From NCBI GenBank assembly GCA_964247055.1, contig OZ176051.1, positions 5,952,001-6,016,000 on the forward strand: a stretch of DNA of 64,000 nucleotides, in the 5' to 3' direction. The notes under the pieces are model-generated. The model was not told the DNA's origin and ran no database searches. It saw only the letters and a list, made by a program, of their open reading frames with translations. Position numbers and translations under genes: made by a program. How positions within the stretch are numbered: position 1 is the first letter of the stretch; each line of letters begins with the position of its first letter. The DNA is from Paragordius varius (taxonomy: Eukaryota; Nematomorpha). Shown piece after piece: positions 50,646-63,300 of this stretch.

Positions 50646-52436
50646 TAATGAATAGAGTGTGGAATTATCAAACAACTGGACATTTGTTCGTGAAAATCAT
50701 CCCTATTATCATAATAATTATTACGAAATGTGGACTAAATGCAAAAAAGGTTTAGCTTTTATAAATTGGTTGCATTAGCTTTATGTTATTATTTTTTAAC
50801 TAATTTTCGATTTCTAATATTATAATGTAAAAGTCAATTAACTTTATATTTTCAGTTCATTATTGATTGATTTTTACTTATTCAAAACCAAATTATATTT
50901 ATCATAAAGGTTCGAATGAGTTTACGCTATAAAAAAAAGTAGAATTCATTTTTTATTATTTTAAGAATAGATAGGCGTTAACCCCAATATGTTATAGACT
51001 AAAATATATAATTTAACAATTTTGATTTGAAATAGTAAATAAATTTTTTAACAAAGATAATATCACTTTATATTAGGACAATACAATAAAAATTATTCAT
51101 TTAATCGTTTTTAGAGAATGGAAGCTACGTGATTAAAGGTAATGTACGAGATATATTTTTTAGAGACATCGGCATATAAAGTGAGAAATCTTACCTATCA
51201 AGGAAATATGGTCGAATTTAAAAATGGTAAAAGCATTAATTTAAGTCTGTCGCTCAGCATAAATGAAAGATTGAAGCAAAACGTAATTTTAACATTTTTC
51301 ACAAATCTAAAAACATTTTATGATAACTAACAATTTTTGTGCATTTTTATATTATCCATTATCACTTATGGCATTTATAAAGTTGCATGATTTTTTACAG
51401 TATTATGTCTATCAAAAGTGTAAATTTTATTAATGTTTTTCAAAACAATTTCAAATTTTATTAATAGTGAAATATCGTTTACTCTATATAAAAATATCGT
51501 ACTTGTTGAAAAATTCGGTTTATATAATGTCAACGTGTTATTTAATTTGAGGATTTAGTTTTTTATTAATGGCTAGATAATATAAAACAAAAGGTAATAT
51601 AAAACTCTTTCCCGCATCTGATATTTAATAATAGACTGTTAATGTATATTTTGATACTGTATATATAGATATATATACTTTAGATTTCTAAATATGTAAA
51701 AATTCAAATTCATCCATGGGGACCAAAAGCTGAAAATTACACAGTAATATTTTGTTATTGTTTTATAATAGAGTTGTAAGGATTATTATGATTAACTCAT
51801 TTACTTTTGGGGTAGTTTTGACCAGAGCGATTAATTTGAATATCTTAAAGTATTTAAGTAAGCCGAATCCAAAAATATGCTTTCTTTAGCCTTTTAGCCT
51901 TATACACAACAAAATTTTTAAACAATAAGAATTGTAATAAATCCTTATATTAAACATATTTGCGGTCATTTTTCTCTATATTTTTTTTATTCCCTAATGC
52001 AATATGCAAATTAATTTAGATTATGATTGCAAATGCAAATAATTAATTTAAAGAGCTTTTAGACTACATTTTACCAGCAAGTACTTGACATATTTTGATC
52101 TTTATGAAAGCTGTTCGTTTCAATCGTGTTTTGGAATCGCCCCAATTTTAGCTAAATGTCACAAAATGTTAAAAAGATACCTTTTAATCTAATACATGAG
52201 AACAATGTTTGTTAAATAAATTTTTACTAAAATACTTTCAAAATTATAGTTTATTTACATAATTGAGCTTGGGGATATAAAACTACCCCAATATGTAAAC
52301 TCATGGAAAAAAGTGAAAAAACTGAACTTTTAACGCATATTTTTTCGATCTTAATTTATGAAGGCCCGCTATATTAATAATTATCGCACGACCATAATTT
52401 TTTTCCTTTTTGCATCAATACAGTCAATATATGTTA

Positions 52437-52611
52437 CAGTATGCATTTAAATGGTATATTTCACACTATAAAAGGGCAATTTGCAACACAGTAGTGTATG
52501 GAGAAAACAACAAAATGTTGAATAAATTATTTCCTTTCTTTTTTTCATACACTCTTGTGTTGCAAATTGTCCTAAGAAGTGTGAAATAAGCAACCATTAA
52601 AATGCATACTG
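52437..52611. mobile_element. palindromic MITE, TA-flanked, copy 3
   Basis: 175 bp with ends CAGTATGCATTTAAATGG and CCATTAAAATGCATACTG. TA lies at 52435-52436 and 52612-52613. The inner arms contain CAACACAGTAGTGTATGGA and its inverse. Confidence 0.85.
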
Positions 52612-52878
52612 TAAATTTATATACAATTTTGCATATTAATGTGATTAAATAGATAAGTAATGAAAATCCATTCAAAATTACCCTTAATTATCACAGAAAT
52701 ATGGCTAGTGAATTTATGATCCGAATTCTTTCAATCGAAAATTCCACGCATGTATTGCGAATTTTTGTACGATATAAATAAAACAAACAAAACTTAAATC
52801 ATTAATAAATACTGCAACAAATATTTATGAAGATTTTCTATTGGTTATTTGTGCACAAATATTTTTTTAATTTTAGAG

Positions 52879-54220
52879 CAGTGGTACGCAAACCGCGACC
52901 CGCGGGCAGCATGCGGCCCTAAGAGTGCCTAAAAATTTCCCTATGACTATATTGATACTTAAATTATATTTATATTGTAAAATACACATAAACGAATCTT
53001 CACTTATTTTATTATTAATTTATTTCTTTAGATTTAATTTTGGTAGTATTTTTTATAATGTGGAAAAATTACCCTACATTAAAATGATTTCAAAATTTTG
53101 GCACACGTTGTTTCTGTTTCATTCTATTTTCTTTCTATTTTGAAATTTTATTGAATATTTTGTATTTGAGCAAGCCTTTCACCCAAACTTGAACATACAC
53201 ATTCTTTTCATTGTCCTGCATCTTATACAACTCATTCCCATAAAATATTTTTCGAATCAACATCTTTAAATTTCGACCCGTTTTTTTTATAGCATAATTC
53301 AACTTATATTCCAAATTCTTGATTTACTTAGTATTTAAAAATAAATTCAAAGGATGACATCTAATGCTAAAAAAGGTATATGATTCGATGAAAATCGCTT
53401 CTCTAAAATAAATGGAAGGAAAATTCTTTGTCGTTTTAAATAAAAATGTTGTTACCTACCATATATGTAAGGGCAATAAAATACAATATAAGACATTTTA
53501 CAATCCATCACCAGAAAATCATGAGGAAAACGAAAAATATAATAAGGAATTATACAAGAAAGAAAATTTTATTATGTCCATAGCTTTCTCCCAGATATTT
53601 TCCAACACTTAAACAATTCGTAAAGAAAATATGGAATTTACCGCGGAGATTAATTTAATAATAAACAATCATTCAACATTTTTATCTTATGAGATAAAAT
53701 TCAGATTTCAAGAATAAATATCAAAAATTCCTTAAAACTCGTTTAAAACCATGACTTATGGATATATCCATTATTAAGAAATTTAAGCATTTCGGTTTGG
53801 ATGAGCGCCTATCATTGAAAATTTGTAGATTTTAAAAATGATTCCAATTTGCTCAAGTTATTCTAACTGTATTTCCCTCAACTTACACCTGTGAGACGGC
53901 ATATTAAATAAAGTATGTCAAGAATACACATAGTCGCTTAACTGATGTTCACATGGACGACGTGTTAAGAGTGGCCTGTCATGAGGCGAAACCAAATTTG
54001 TCAAAAATCATTGGTTAAACCAAAATAAATTTTGTTATCAAAATTATTAATTTAATGGTGCAAAACGAGTTTTTAGCTAATAAATGCGATCTGCAAAAAA
54101 ATCATTGTGCAAGTTTAGATTTATGTTGTGTCAAATAGCTATAGATTTGCGATTATAAGGTTCATGGTCCTCGAAAAAAACTATATTTTATTTGGCCCGT
54201 CTTTTTGGTGAGTACCATTT
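52879..54220 (+). mobile_element. BED-finger hAT transposon remnant, copy B (internally deleted)
   Basis: The left end CAGTGGTACGCAAACCG and right end TTTGGTGAGTACCATTT are inverted repeats. Flanks TTTTAGAG (52871-52878) and ATTTAGAG (54221-54228) differ at one site, as expected for an 8-bp hAT duplication. Near 53350-53600 it carries the same decayed zinc-finger start as copy A (GKFFVVLNKNVVTYHICKG). At 1.3 kb it lacks most of a transposase. Confidence 0.8.
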
Positions 54221-54228
54221 ATTTAGAG

Positions 54229-55867
54229 AAACGCCAACTAAATTTGAGTATTATAAACCCGAAAATTAGTTGATGAGTTTTTTTGAAGGTTTTTTTTGTA
54301 TTTTATTTTTATATATAGCAAGTTATAAAAATAGAAAAAATGAAATTGGATCTAATGTATCAATCGATGTGTCTTTAAAAAATGAGGCATCTTTATAACG
54401 AAATGGTAAAACATTTAACGTATCGGTTTTTGAAACCGTTTTGTACAGGCATGATATAAATTTTACCATTAACCCGCTCAATACAGGGGATGAATTAATA
54501 AAATATATACAAAATGATAATTTTAAATTTAGCCAATTTGGATCGTTATTAATTATATTTCTTCATTTCAGCTACGAACGACTTTATCATGTGTTAAAAT
54601 TAATAGACTTAAAATTTGTTAAAAATTTATAATCAGTGATAATTCACTCTTTATACCTTATGGCAAATACCCTTTTTTCAAATTATACCTAGATATCGGA
54701 CGAGTTGACCACATAGTGTAAATGTTTGGGAGTGGCACAATCAAGGAACTGCTTAAAAGAAATTTTGTCACATTTCTTGAACTTTTACTCGATTTTCCCA
54801 TTTTTACCATAATTTATAGCATTTCTGATTCTTTTCTAATCTGTTCATTTACGGCTGTGCAAGTATTCAAACTTAAACATTTTTCAGATTTCAAAGTTAC
54901 TTTTAATAAATCGATTCCGTAAGTACCGATTAAATATTTGATTTATCCGATTCCATCTATCTACCTGTCAATAAACAGAAAATTAATTAAAATGATATTG
55001 ATTCTAGTATATTTTATTAAACTACATCCAAAACAATACATAGTAACATTTTTTAAGGGGTTCCACTAAAAACAAAAGAAAATAATAATGAAAAATTATA
55101 ATTAAAACAAATATTCAATAAAATAATGAAATAAAAAAAGTAAAATTTCATTTATATGGGTTTTTTAAACTGTTTATTTCTCGGAAAGGTAAATATTATA
55201 AAATAAGCTATTCCTTTTAAATAGTCTTTAATGACATGGTTTTCTTTCCTCTCTTCTGTTGAGAAGGTTACTATTCGAATGGATTAAATAAGCCTCCAAA
55301 ATTAACCTGTCGGATAATTTGTCGGCTTGTTTTATAATGGATGTTAGGGCGAAGGTGTGTCTCATATTTTTGCAATGGTCGTATACGGCCGACCTTTTTC
55401 TCTATTGTGTTCTTTTTCTCTAATACTTATAGGGCGTTCAGATTGTGCAATAAAGCGCGCCAGACAATCTTACCGGTTCATTATTTTTGAGTTCTCGAAG
55501 AGGTTTTGATATAATATATTCTTTGGTGGTTTGTAATAAATGCACATATCGTTTTTTGTTATTTTTTTTTATTTTATACATGTGTTGGTTTATGTCAGGT
55601 TGTATAAATTTTTCACCTTTGGGTTTTACCTTAAAATAAGTAAAGTATTTTTAAAGGAATTTTTTTATATATTCCGGTTTATCAATGTTATATAAGTGCA
55701 AAATTTAGCCATGGTTTCGATTTCCTCCATATTTCATAATATATTTGAATTTATATCGAATGACTGAAATGAATGTGAATTTTTTTTATTATCACATTCT
55801 GTGTATACATTCATAAAATCATAAAGTCTTTTATGACATATACGGATTTCGCCAACCTGGATATTAA
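54229..55867. other. intergenic; possible decayed coding remnant at 55260-55620
   Basis: The 55260-55620 stretch is richer in G+C than its surroundings. On the minus strand it gives broken but protein-like sequence (VKPKGEKFIQPDINQHMYK; RHTFALTSIIKQADKLSD, RLILEAYLI). The latter weakly recalls the GIY-YIG endonuclease end of Penelope-like retroelements. Short ORFs at 54441-54922 have no recognisable content. Confidence 0.3.
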
Positions 55868-58800
55868 ATGAGTGGAAACGCTGAAGTATATGAAGGCGAG
55901 ATAGAGTCAGAAGAATTAGACCCAAGGATTCCGGTAATAAAATTATTCCGCACCTATGTATAATTTATATTGTTAATATGTTGATTTCAATATTGAATTA
56001 TTATAATCTGAATTAAATAGCTTAGATATATTAAATTTATATAAGAATACTTTTTAATACCATATATAATTATAATATCCTCTTAAATAATATATCGCAA
56101 TGTAAATATATTCTTTAATCCTTAAATAATTAAATTAGTTAAAATAATTGTTATTAAACATTCACGAGCAAATAAATAAATTTTATCAGTTATAATTTAT
56201 AAAAAATATACAATATTCTTTAAAATTATTTTTTTAAAAATAAATGTGACTATATAGCCTATCAAAACTCAACTTTTATCATCTCCCGTATGGTCTAGCG
56301 GCTAGGATTCCTGGTTTTCACCCAGGCGGCCCGGGTTCGATTCCCGGTACGGGAACTTTTTTTTTAATATGAAATATATTTATACTCTCCATTTATTATA
56401 ACTTTAACTAAAAAAATTTCATTTAGTCTATTTTTTTCCATATTTTTTATTTAAAAAAGGACTCAAACCATGTTGAAAATTTAACACACTTCTGTAGCCT
56501 GAATTTGAATAGAAAGTTTCGAACTTACACTACATAATTAATATTTTAAAGAAAATACCGTTAAACAATTTACACTTATACTCTTCCTAGATTGAACTTG
56601 ATCGATTAAATAGCCTGAGTACGCAAATCAATGCATTCGAAAAGCAGATTGATGAAGCAAATGAAATGTTTCGTACCATTCTTTCCCAATCAGCGTCCCA
56701 ACTGAAACTTATAGCCTCTGATTTGGGGAGTAAATCAATTGAGAAGGCTAGACCGTATTACGAAATCCTTAATAAGGCTAGAGAGGCACAAAAAATGACT
56801 CAACTCGCCGCCCTAGAATACCAACGGGCCAATGGTATCCATAAAGCCGCCAAGGAAACCATAAAATTGGCCGAGGCCAAATTTGAAGAAATTCATGATT
56901 CCCGTTTTGATGCCGCATGGCAAGAAATGCTTAATCATGCTACTGTGAAGGTCCATTTACTACTATATTGTACAAAATTTTAAACCATAATTTACTGGTT
57001 TGAATACGACATTGGAAAATCAGATATTAACGAAATTGATAGGATATAAATTAAGGTTATTGATTATTTTTCTCTAAATTAGCTCGTTTTGCCAATTTAA
57101 AATCATGCATCTAGATTTATTTTTCATAATTAAATGCTTGTTTACCATAATACATCCCATTATCGACAGGGATGCCAAATTATGCTTGAAGTTAGCGTTT
57201 CTAAAACGATATCGTATAAAAATTTATTTTTTTACAATATAGCCATAATTTTTTTGATAGTTTGAAAAGGGGTTGATTTAAAATATTTTGTAATATTATA
57301 GGTAAACGAATCTGAAGCCCACAAACTTGAAAGTGAGCAACGTCATCGACAAACAGCCTCAGAATTTACTCGCTTAGATCGTTTAGTTACGCGTTTAGAG
57401 AATAGCCTTGGTTTTTCACTCATTGGCAAAGTTAGGCCATACTTTGAAATCAAAGATAAATATAACAAAATGTTGGATGAACAAAAAGTATTTTTATTGC
57501 CATTTTGATAGGATAATCTAATACTCTTTTAATCGTTGACATCTCATTTAGTTACAGAGGCAAGTTTAGACCGTTATTTTGTTCCATATATTAGTTAGTT
57601 GTTAAGTCTAGCTATAATTAACCGAAATCAATACAATAATTTATAATTTTTTAATTTTTGGAGATTTTCTTACCCTTAAAATAATTCATCTATCTTTTAA
57701 AAAACCTTCTTAATTTTTCGCAACAAAATATAATCAAAAGTTGTATAATTACCATAATATCTTGCTTTATTGATTTAAATTTTTATACAATCGAAAAAAA
57801 GGTATGATGCGGTTAATGAGTCATATTTTTTCCCATAATTGTTGCCATTTTTTAGAGGGTACTATGTATTTCTATATAAATTATATTCCCCTTTAGGTTA
57901 AAATAGTTTCCCTACAACACGAAGTTTGGGTTCGAAAAGAATCCTACAAGGATTCCCTAAAAACGTTGGAGCGTATAAGTGAAGAGATTCATGTTAAACG
58001 TGGAATGCGTTCCTCTAATATAAACAATAATATTGTTAGTAATAGGAATGGTTCAATTAATAAACGCTTTCAAAGGCGATTATTTGAACATCCACGATTG
58101 GCTTCATTTGAAAGTATTGGTCGCCAAAATACAAACACTTGCTTGGATCAAAATGCTTTTGTTCGAGGACAAGGGAGTTGGAGACAACTCGCGCGACACT
58201 TTTCAGAGCCTTCGATTTGTGATGACAGCAATTCAATAACTAATAATAATAGAAGCAATAGTAATATAACTACAGAAATAGACAGCGCAAATATGGATAA
58301 AGTCAACCAACTAATGTATGCAAATAAGAACATTTTCAGCAACACTTACTTAGACAAGAGTAATTTGTACAAAGATCAGGAAAAAGCCAATAGACACAGT
58401 ATGCAAGAGCCTATCTATGTTAATCAATCCAAATATCCCATTATACAAGATGGAAAAATGATTGAAAGGTGAAATAAATATATATATTTCTATTTAAAAT
58501 TAAAAAATTTTAAACTATTTGGTGTGTATGAGATGTAATAATATCGGTTTAAAATAAACTACTACCCTTTTAGCATTAATCCTTTAATGTTTATTTTTTG
58601 TTAAAATCATAGTGAAAATATTGCCAGAGCTAAACAAGGTGTGATAGAACCACTATTTATGAGACAAGAACATAAAGCGGTACTTCAACAACCTTCTATA
58701 TATCCAGGAGAATCAACAGAATCTCTTCCCCAAACCTCTAAAAACCGTGTTCGACCAATTCTGCCCGATTTACAGTATATTATCTTAATTTAAAGTTTTA

Positions 58801-59623
58801 ACGTAATTCAAATCTAGTTAAATTCGAGACAAGCATTAAATATAAACCCTATAAATGTAATATGATGTTGAATGTTTTCATTTTGAATCTTATCCAAACT
58901 AAAATTTTTTTATTCAATACATTTTTAATATATATAAACCTAATTTGTTCCACTTTTATTATATACATTGATAAGTTAAATTTAAAATTTATACATTTTT
59001 AAACTCCCATCAATTATTTTTTGATTTTTTTTCCAGAAACGTTGGATCTAAAAAACGAACATCTTTGGAGGATTTAGATCAAAAGATTGAAGAGGCGGCA
59101 AAATCGAAATATATGCCGAGTCCTACGGATAGACCCCCAAATTCTCCTAATGTTTTTCGTCGTTTCACAATTCATGATATGAGACAAGAGGTCCAAGAAC
59201 AAGATTTAGATCGTTTAATTAAAAGTACACTTTTTATTTTATCATTAAAAATTCACGCTTTTTATTTTAAGATTTTAGTAATTTTGAGATTGGTACACAG
59301 AGATTATTGTAAGAACAATAATTTTTTCGCTTTTATATAAAATTTAAGTAATATTATACTTGTTTAAGAAGATAGAAACGAATTTTCACCTCTATTAACC
59401 AATCATTAACCTTTTTACCAAATATTTTTCCTATTATCTAATTTTTATATTTATCCAATAATATTTTATTTTGTTTTTTCCAGATATGGAAAGTATGAAT
59501 GTAGAAACTGAGGAAGCATTGCAAAAATCTTTGAATGCTCCAACGCACACCAAAATTGATCGAAAGCTGTCTTCTGAAATTATAATGTCCCCGGAGACTT
59601 TAACATTGCACATGACACAATAA
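55868..59623 (+). CDS. SH3BP5: SH3 domain-binding protein 5 (Sab / REI-1), Rab11 GEF
   Basis: Long antiparallel coiled-coil protein that acts as guanine-nucleotide exchange factor for Rab11; in vertebrates it also scaffolds JNK at mitochondria. Exons: 55868-55933, 56591-56950, 57302-57487, 57897-58468, 58613-58774, 59037-59224, 59484-59623. Family matches: EELDPRIP, ARPYYEILNKAREAQK, HKAAKETIKLAEAKFEE, FDAAWQEMLNHAT (near identical to vertebrates), KVRPYFEIKDKYN and LERISEEIHVKRG. The coiled-coil part ends about residue 235. The remaining residues are Asn/Ser-rich with no known domain. Total about 558 aa. Intron 1 holds a same-strand tRNA-Glu gene. The donor after exon 2 (GTCCAT) is weak, so that junction is the least sure. 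Confidence 0.92.
56284..56355 (+). tRNA. tRNA-Glu (anticodon UUC)
   Basis: 72 nt. The acceptor stem TCCCGTA pairs perfectly with TACGGGA, with discriminator A. The D-arm region is GGTCTAGCGGCTAGGATT. The anticodon arm CCTGG-TTTTCAC-CCAGG presents TTC. The T arm is CCGGGTTCGATTCCCGG, with a complete B box. A T-run just downstream (from 56357) serves as RNA polymerase III terminator. It lies in SH3BP5 intron 1 on the same strand. The sequence follows the animal nuclear tRNA-Glu consensus closely. Confidence 0.98.
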
Positions 59624-60382
59624 TACTAACAAAACGAAATTTCCACAATGAACAAAATTTTGAGAGTTTATATTTTATACAAAAAATATTACCATAACTA
59701 TTAAATAAATTATTTGCACTAAAGATTAATAACAAAAATTCAATGGTAGATAGGTATATGTATATAATTTATTTCTTACATAATTAAGGTATAAAAACGT
59801 TTTGATTCAATAAAAATTATACCAAAATTATATGGTTGTTGTAATAATAAAGTATAAAATTGTTTGTAAACATAGGAGTTTTCACGAAAATGCACGTATA
59901 AAATAGAAGTGATAATATAAATAAAGATAAATAGAAATGTTTCATTCCTTCCTAATTAATTTAATTTTTCAAAAATCGGATGCAAAAAATTGTGATCGAT
60001 TTGTTAGGTTTGGAAGTGGATTTTGTGACACATTTTGTTGTTGATGGTGTTGCATGGATGGGGGTCCACTATTTTGTGCACCTTCTATCAAATTATATAT
60101 ATATATATATATCACAGCTGTTAATTTTTCAAAATTGGAGGTCGATATGTTTTTATTTTTGTTTAATTTTTTTAAAAGTATACATTTTTTAAAACTGTGT
60201 TATATTTTTAATATATCCATAAACACACCTTTCCCAATTACATTTGAAATTTAATCAAAAATCTTTTTTTAAGTTTAAGGGAACACAGTATAAATGTTTA
60301 AATTGAACAAGGTTAATACTTTATAAACATATAAATTAGATAAAAATTGTTTAAAAAGTTAGTATAGACGTATAATGATATC

Positions 60383-63300
60383 CTAACCGAAATCAGAGTT
60401 AAAAGATGAATTATAATATTCATGGGCCGCTGGATTATGGTAAAATATGGGAGGTTGGGCCACAATTTGCTTTTCCTTATATTTGGCTTTCCGTAAAATC
60501 CCAAGTTTTTGGCGAGCCTCTTCAAGTTCTCTTTCTTTGCGTAAAATTTCTTGTTGTGCTTCCATTTCCTAATAATGTATATTTGTGTTTTAGCATATAA
60601 ATATATTTTTAATATCACAATAATTATTATTACAAGATAGCCAGATATATTTATATATAGTGCGCTATAAGATTGCTAGGCTTAAAATGATGTCTTTAAA
60701 TAATGTATTTTGGTATAGCCAAGTAAGCCAGTAAAAAAACTTATATTTGTCTCAATTTTGTGGATATACATCTTACATTATAGATATTTTTATAATTAGT
60801 ATTATTTGCAACAAAACTTTGGCGCGTGTCTGCTCAGGTTGGATAGTAATGATAAAAAAGGTCGACATTTAGAATTCAATCTCAAAATAAAAGTTAAATA
60901 ATATTTTTTAACCTGTGCCAAGGATCCAACCATGCGTTTATCAATAGCCAAAGAATAACTGCTATTTAATCCTTTAGTTGTGGCATTTAATAACATAGAT
61001 GTGGCTTCATCGGTAGGTTTACTCATATAACTACCATTATATTGCTGAAAGTTGTAATCTTCACCATTCTTTTTGGTGCCATGTATGGCTTTAAGAGCGG
61101 CACTTATTAACCTTCGAAAATTCAATAAAAAATATAATTTTTTTTATCGAAATTATTCAAAAATTAATCAAATAAAATACATTAAAAGATTATTAAGAAC
61201 TAATTAAAATCATAGTCTTGATTTACAAACAAAACATTAATTAATACATATAAAATTAATTTATATTGAATCATAATGTAAAAAGTAAAAATATAGAGAT
61301 TCATTTAAAAGTTTAAATCATTTATTGATTTTAACACTGATTTTATTATGATACGAAAAAAATAATCGTTAGCCCAATTTTAAAGACTATAGATTTATAA
61401 TCAAACAAAAGCATTTCTATAAAAAGTATCAATTTTGCTTTATTTAATCCCTAACTCATCATTTGAATAAATTAAACTGATTTCTTTCGATTCTTTTTTA
61501 TTTTTTATAAAAAAATATATCTTTTACCTTTCAGTAGCACGCCGTATAGCAAGAGCCGCTCTATCTAACCGTTCAGTTACAGGGTGGTGAGGACCAGCTT
61601 TAACTCTACAAGCTAAGATAAGTTGAGCAGTTGAACTAGCTACGCTCCTTGCTCCCGTTATAAGTCTTTCAATGCATTCAATGGCTTCTGGACTAAAACT
61701 TGATGGTTGTTCGCTATTTAGTTCAACTGTCGATGAAGTTATTTGTACTAAATCATGCGCCGCTTGGCACATACTATGTATGGCTACAACAACGAGTTTA
61801 GCCTAAGTTAGGGACATGGGTATAATTATAGGTTTGAAAATATTATGTTTGTTAAAAAAATTTTGATTATCAAAAGACCTAATTTGTAATGATATAATGT
61901 AAAAAATTTAAGTTCATACACTGATTCATACGTTTATATGAGAATTTAATATCAAATAATCATCATAGGCTATACCTTGATTTACTACTGATTAAAATAA
62001 TTTATTTTATATTAATTTTTAAACTAAATGGCAAAAATATATATTAGTTAGGTTATTTAGAGCAAATGAAAACTTTATTGGTGTAAGGAAAAAAAAACTT
62101 CCAATACTCAAATTATGTTTAGATCAAAACAATTTAGCTTATACAACTTTTAAATTATGCACAATTAAAATATTAAAACAGCAGAAATGCCATAAGACCA
62201 TTGACCCTCGTGTAATTAATGTCCACCATAATTGGTTTAAAAAATGAAAAAAAATCAAATTTTAATCCCTTTTGCCAATAAAATCAAGAAATACGCTTTT
62301 TCTTACAGCAGAAATAAGGCCATAAGACCATTGTCCTTCACCCTCCTGTGATGACGCGTGTCCACCACGTCCAATAAGTGTGTTTGGGCTCAATTTTCCC
62401 AAGCGAACCAGTTCTCGTTGGGCCGAACATGCGGCACGTATAAGGGCAGCCGAGGCTTGGGCTATCGATTGCGTAGCACCCAGGATTCTTGTATCAAATG
62501 ATGCCATACTACCATCTATTTCATTTTATCACACAGTAAAAATTGAAAAATATTATACGGACAAAACGTAAAAATTAATAGAAAACAACTCTAAAAAAGC
62601 GGATAATCTTTTTAATTATTTATTTTGTCCCAGATAGTTTACTGTAATGGGCTGTTTTGTTTAACTAAGTAGGGAGCCATAAAACTATTGGCGATTTAAA
62701 AAAATATTCACATAATCAAACCGCGGTTGGTTGGTGCAATAATGTATTCACAGTTTATGTTAATAAAACTCGAAAATTTTTAAATTGAATTATATATTGG
62801 AAGAAAAATGGTTATTTATTTAAAAATTAATTAATTTTAAAAAAGTAATTTTTACAACTTAAATTGAACTAAATAACGTAAATTTATATATGATTTAATT
62901 GGTTTATATTACCTTGATCAAATTCAAAGTTATCCTCAATGGTAGAATCATCATGCACGAGAGTAGCATTTATTTTAGTTTGTGTCTGTAAAAAAAAGTG
63001 AATAAATATTGGTTATATTTTTCGCGCTGGGCTAAAAAATATTTTTTTTTATTAATAATTAATATAAAATAAAAACTTTTAACGTTGAAGTTTGCGTGGC
63101 ATTCCCATAATTCATGTGGGATATGGCTTCAGATAAACTATCCTCACTTTCATTACCTGACTTAACACTGCTGGTATTTAATCTAAAATAAACATAATTA
63201 AATAATTGGTTTAAACTAAATCAAAATTAAGCGAATTCGATAGATAATTTTTGTTATAAACGATTAAATTCATTTCCTAAAATCATGTAATAACCAAATA

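Noticed and set aside
51142-51330. 62-codon plus-strand ORF
   Set aside because: Protein-like in places but with no supporting homology, start context or partner exon.
54441-54922. Two plus-strand ORFs of about 65 codons
   Set aside because: No recognisable domain, no splice context and composition typical of chance ORFs in A+T-rich DNA.
58148-58345. Leu-rich minus-strand ORF that could look like a membrane segment
   Set aside because: It is antisense to the Asn-rich part of SH3BP5 exon 4; AAT repeats read as Leu/Ile on the other strand.
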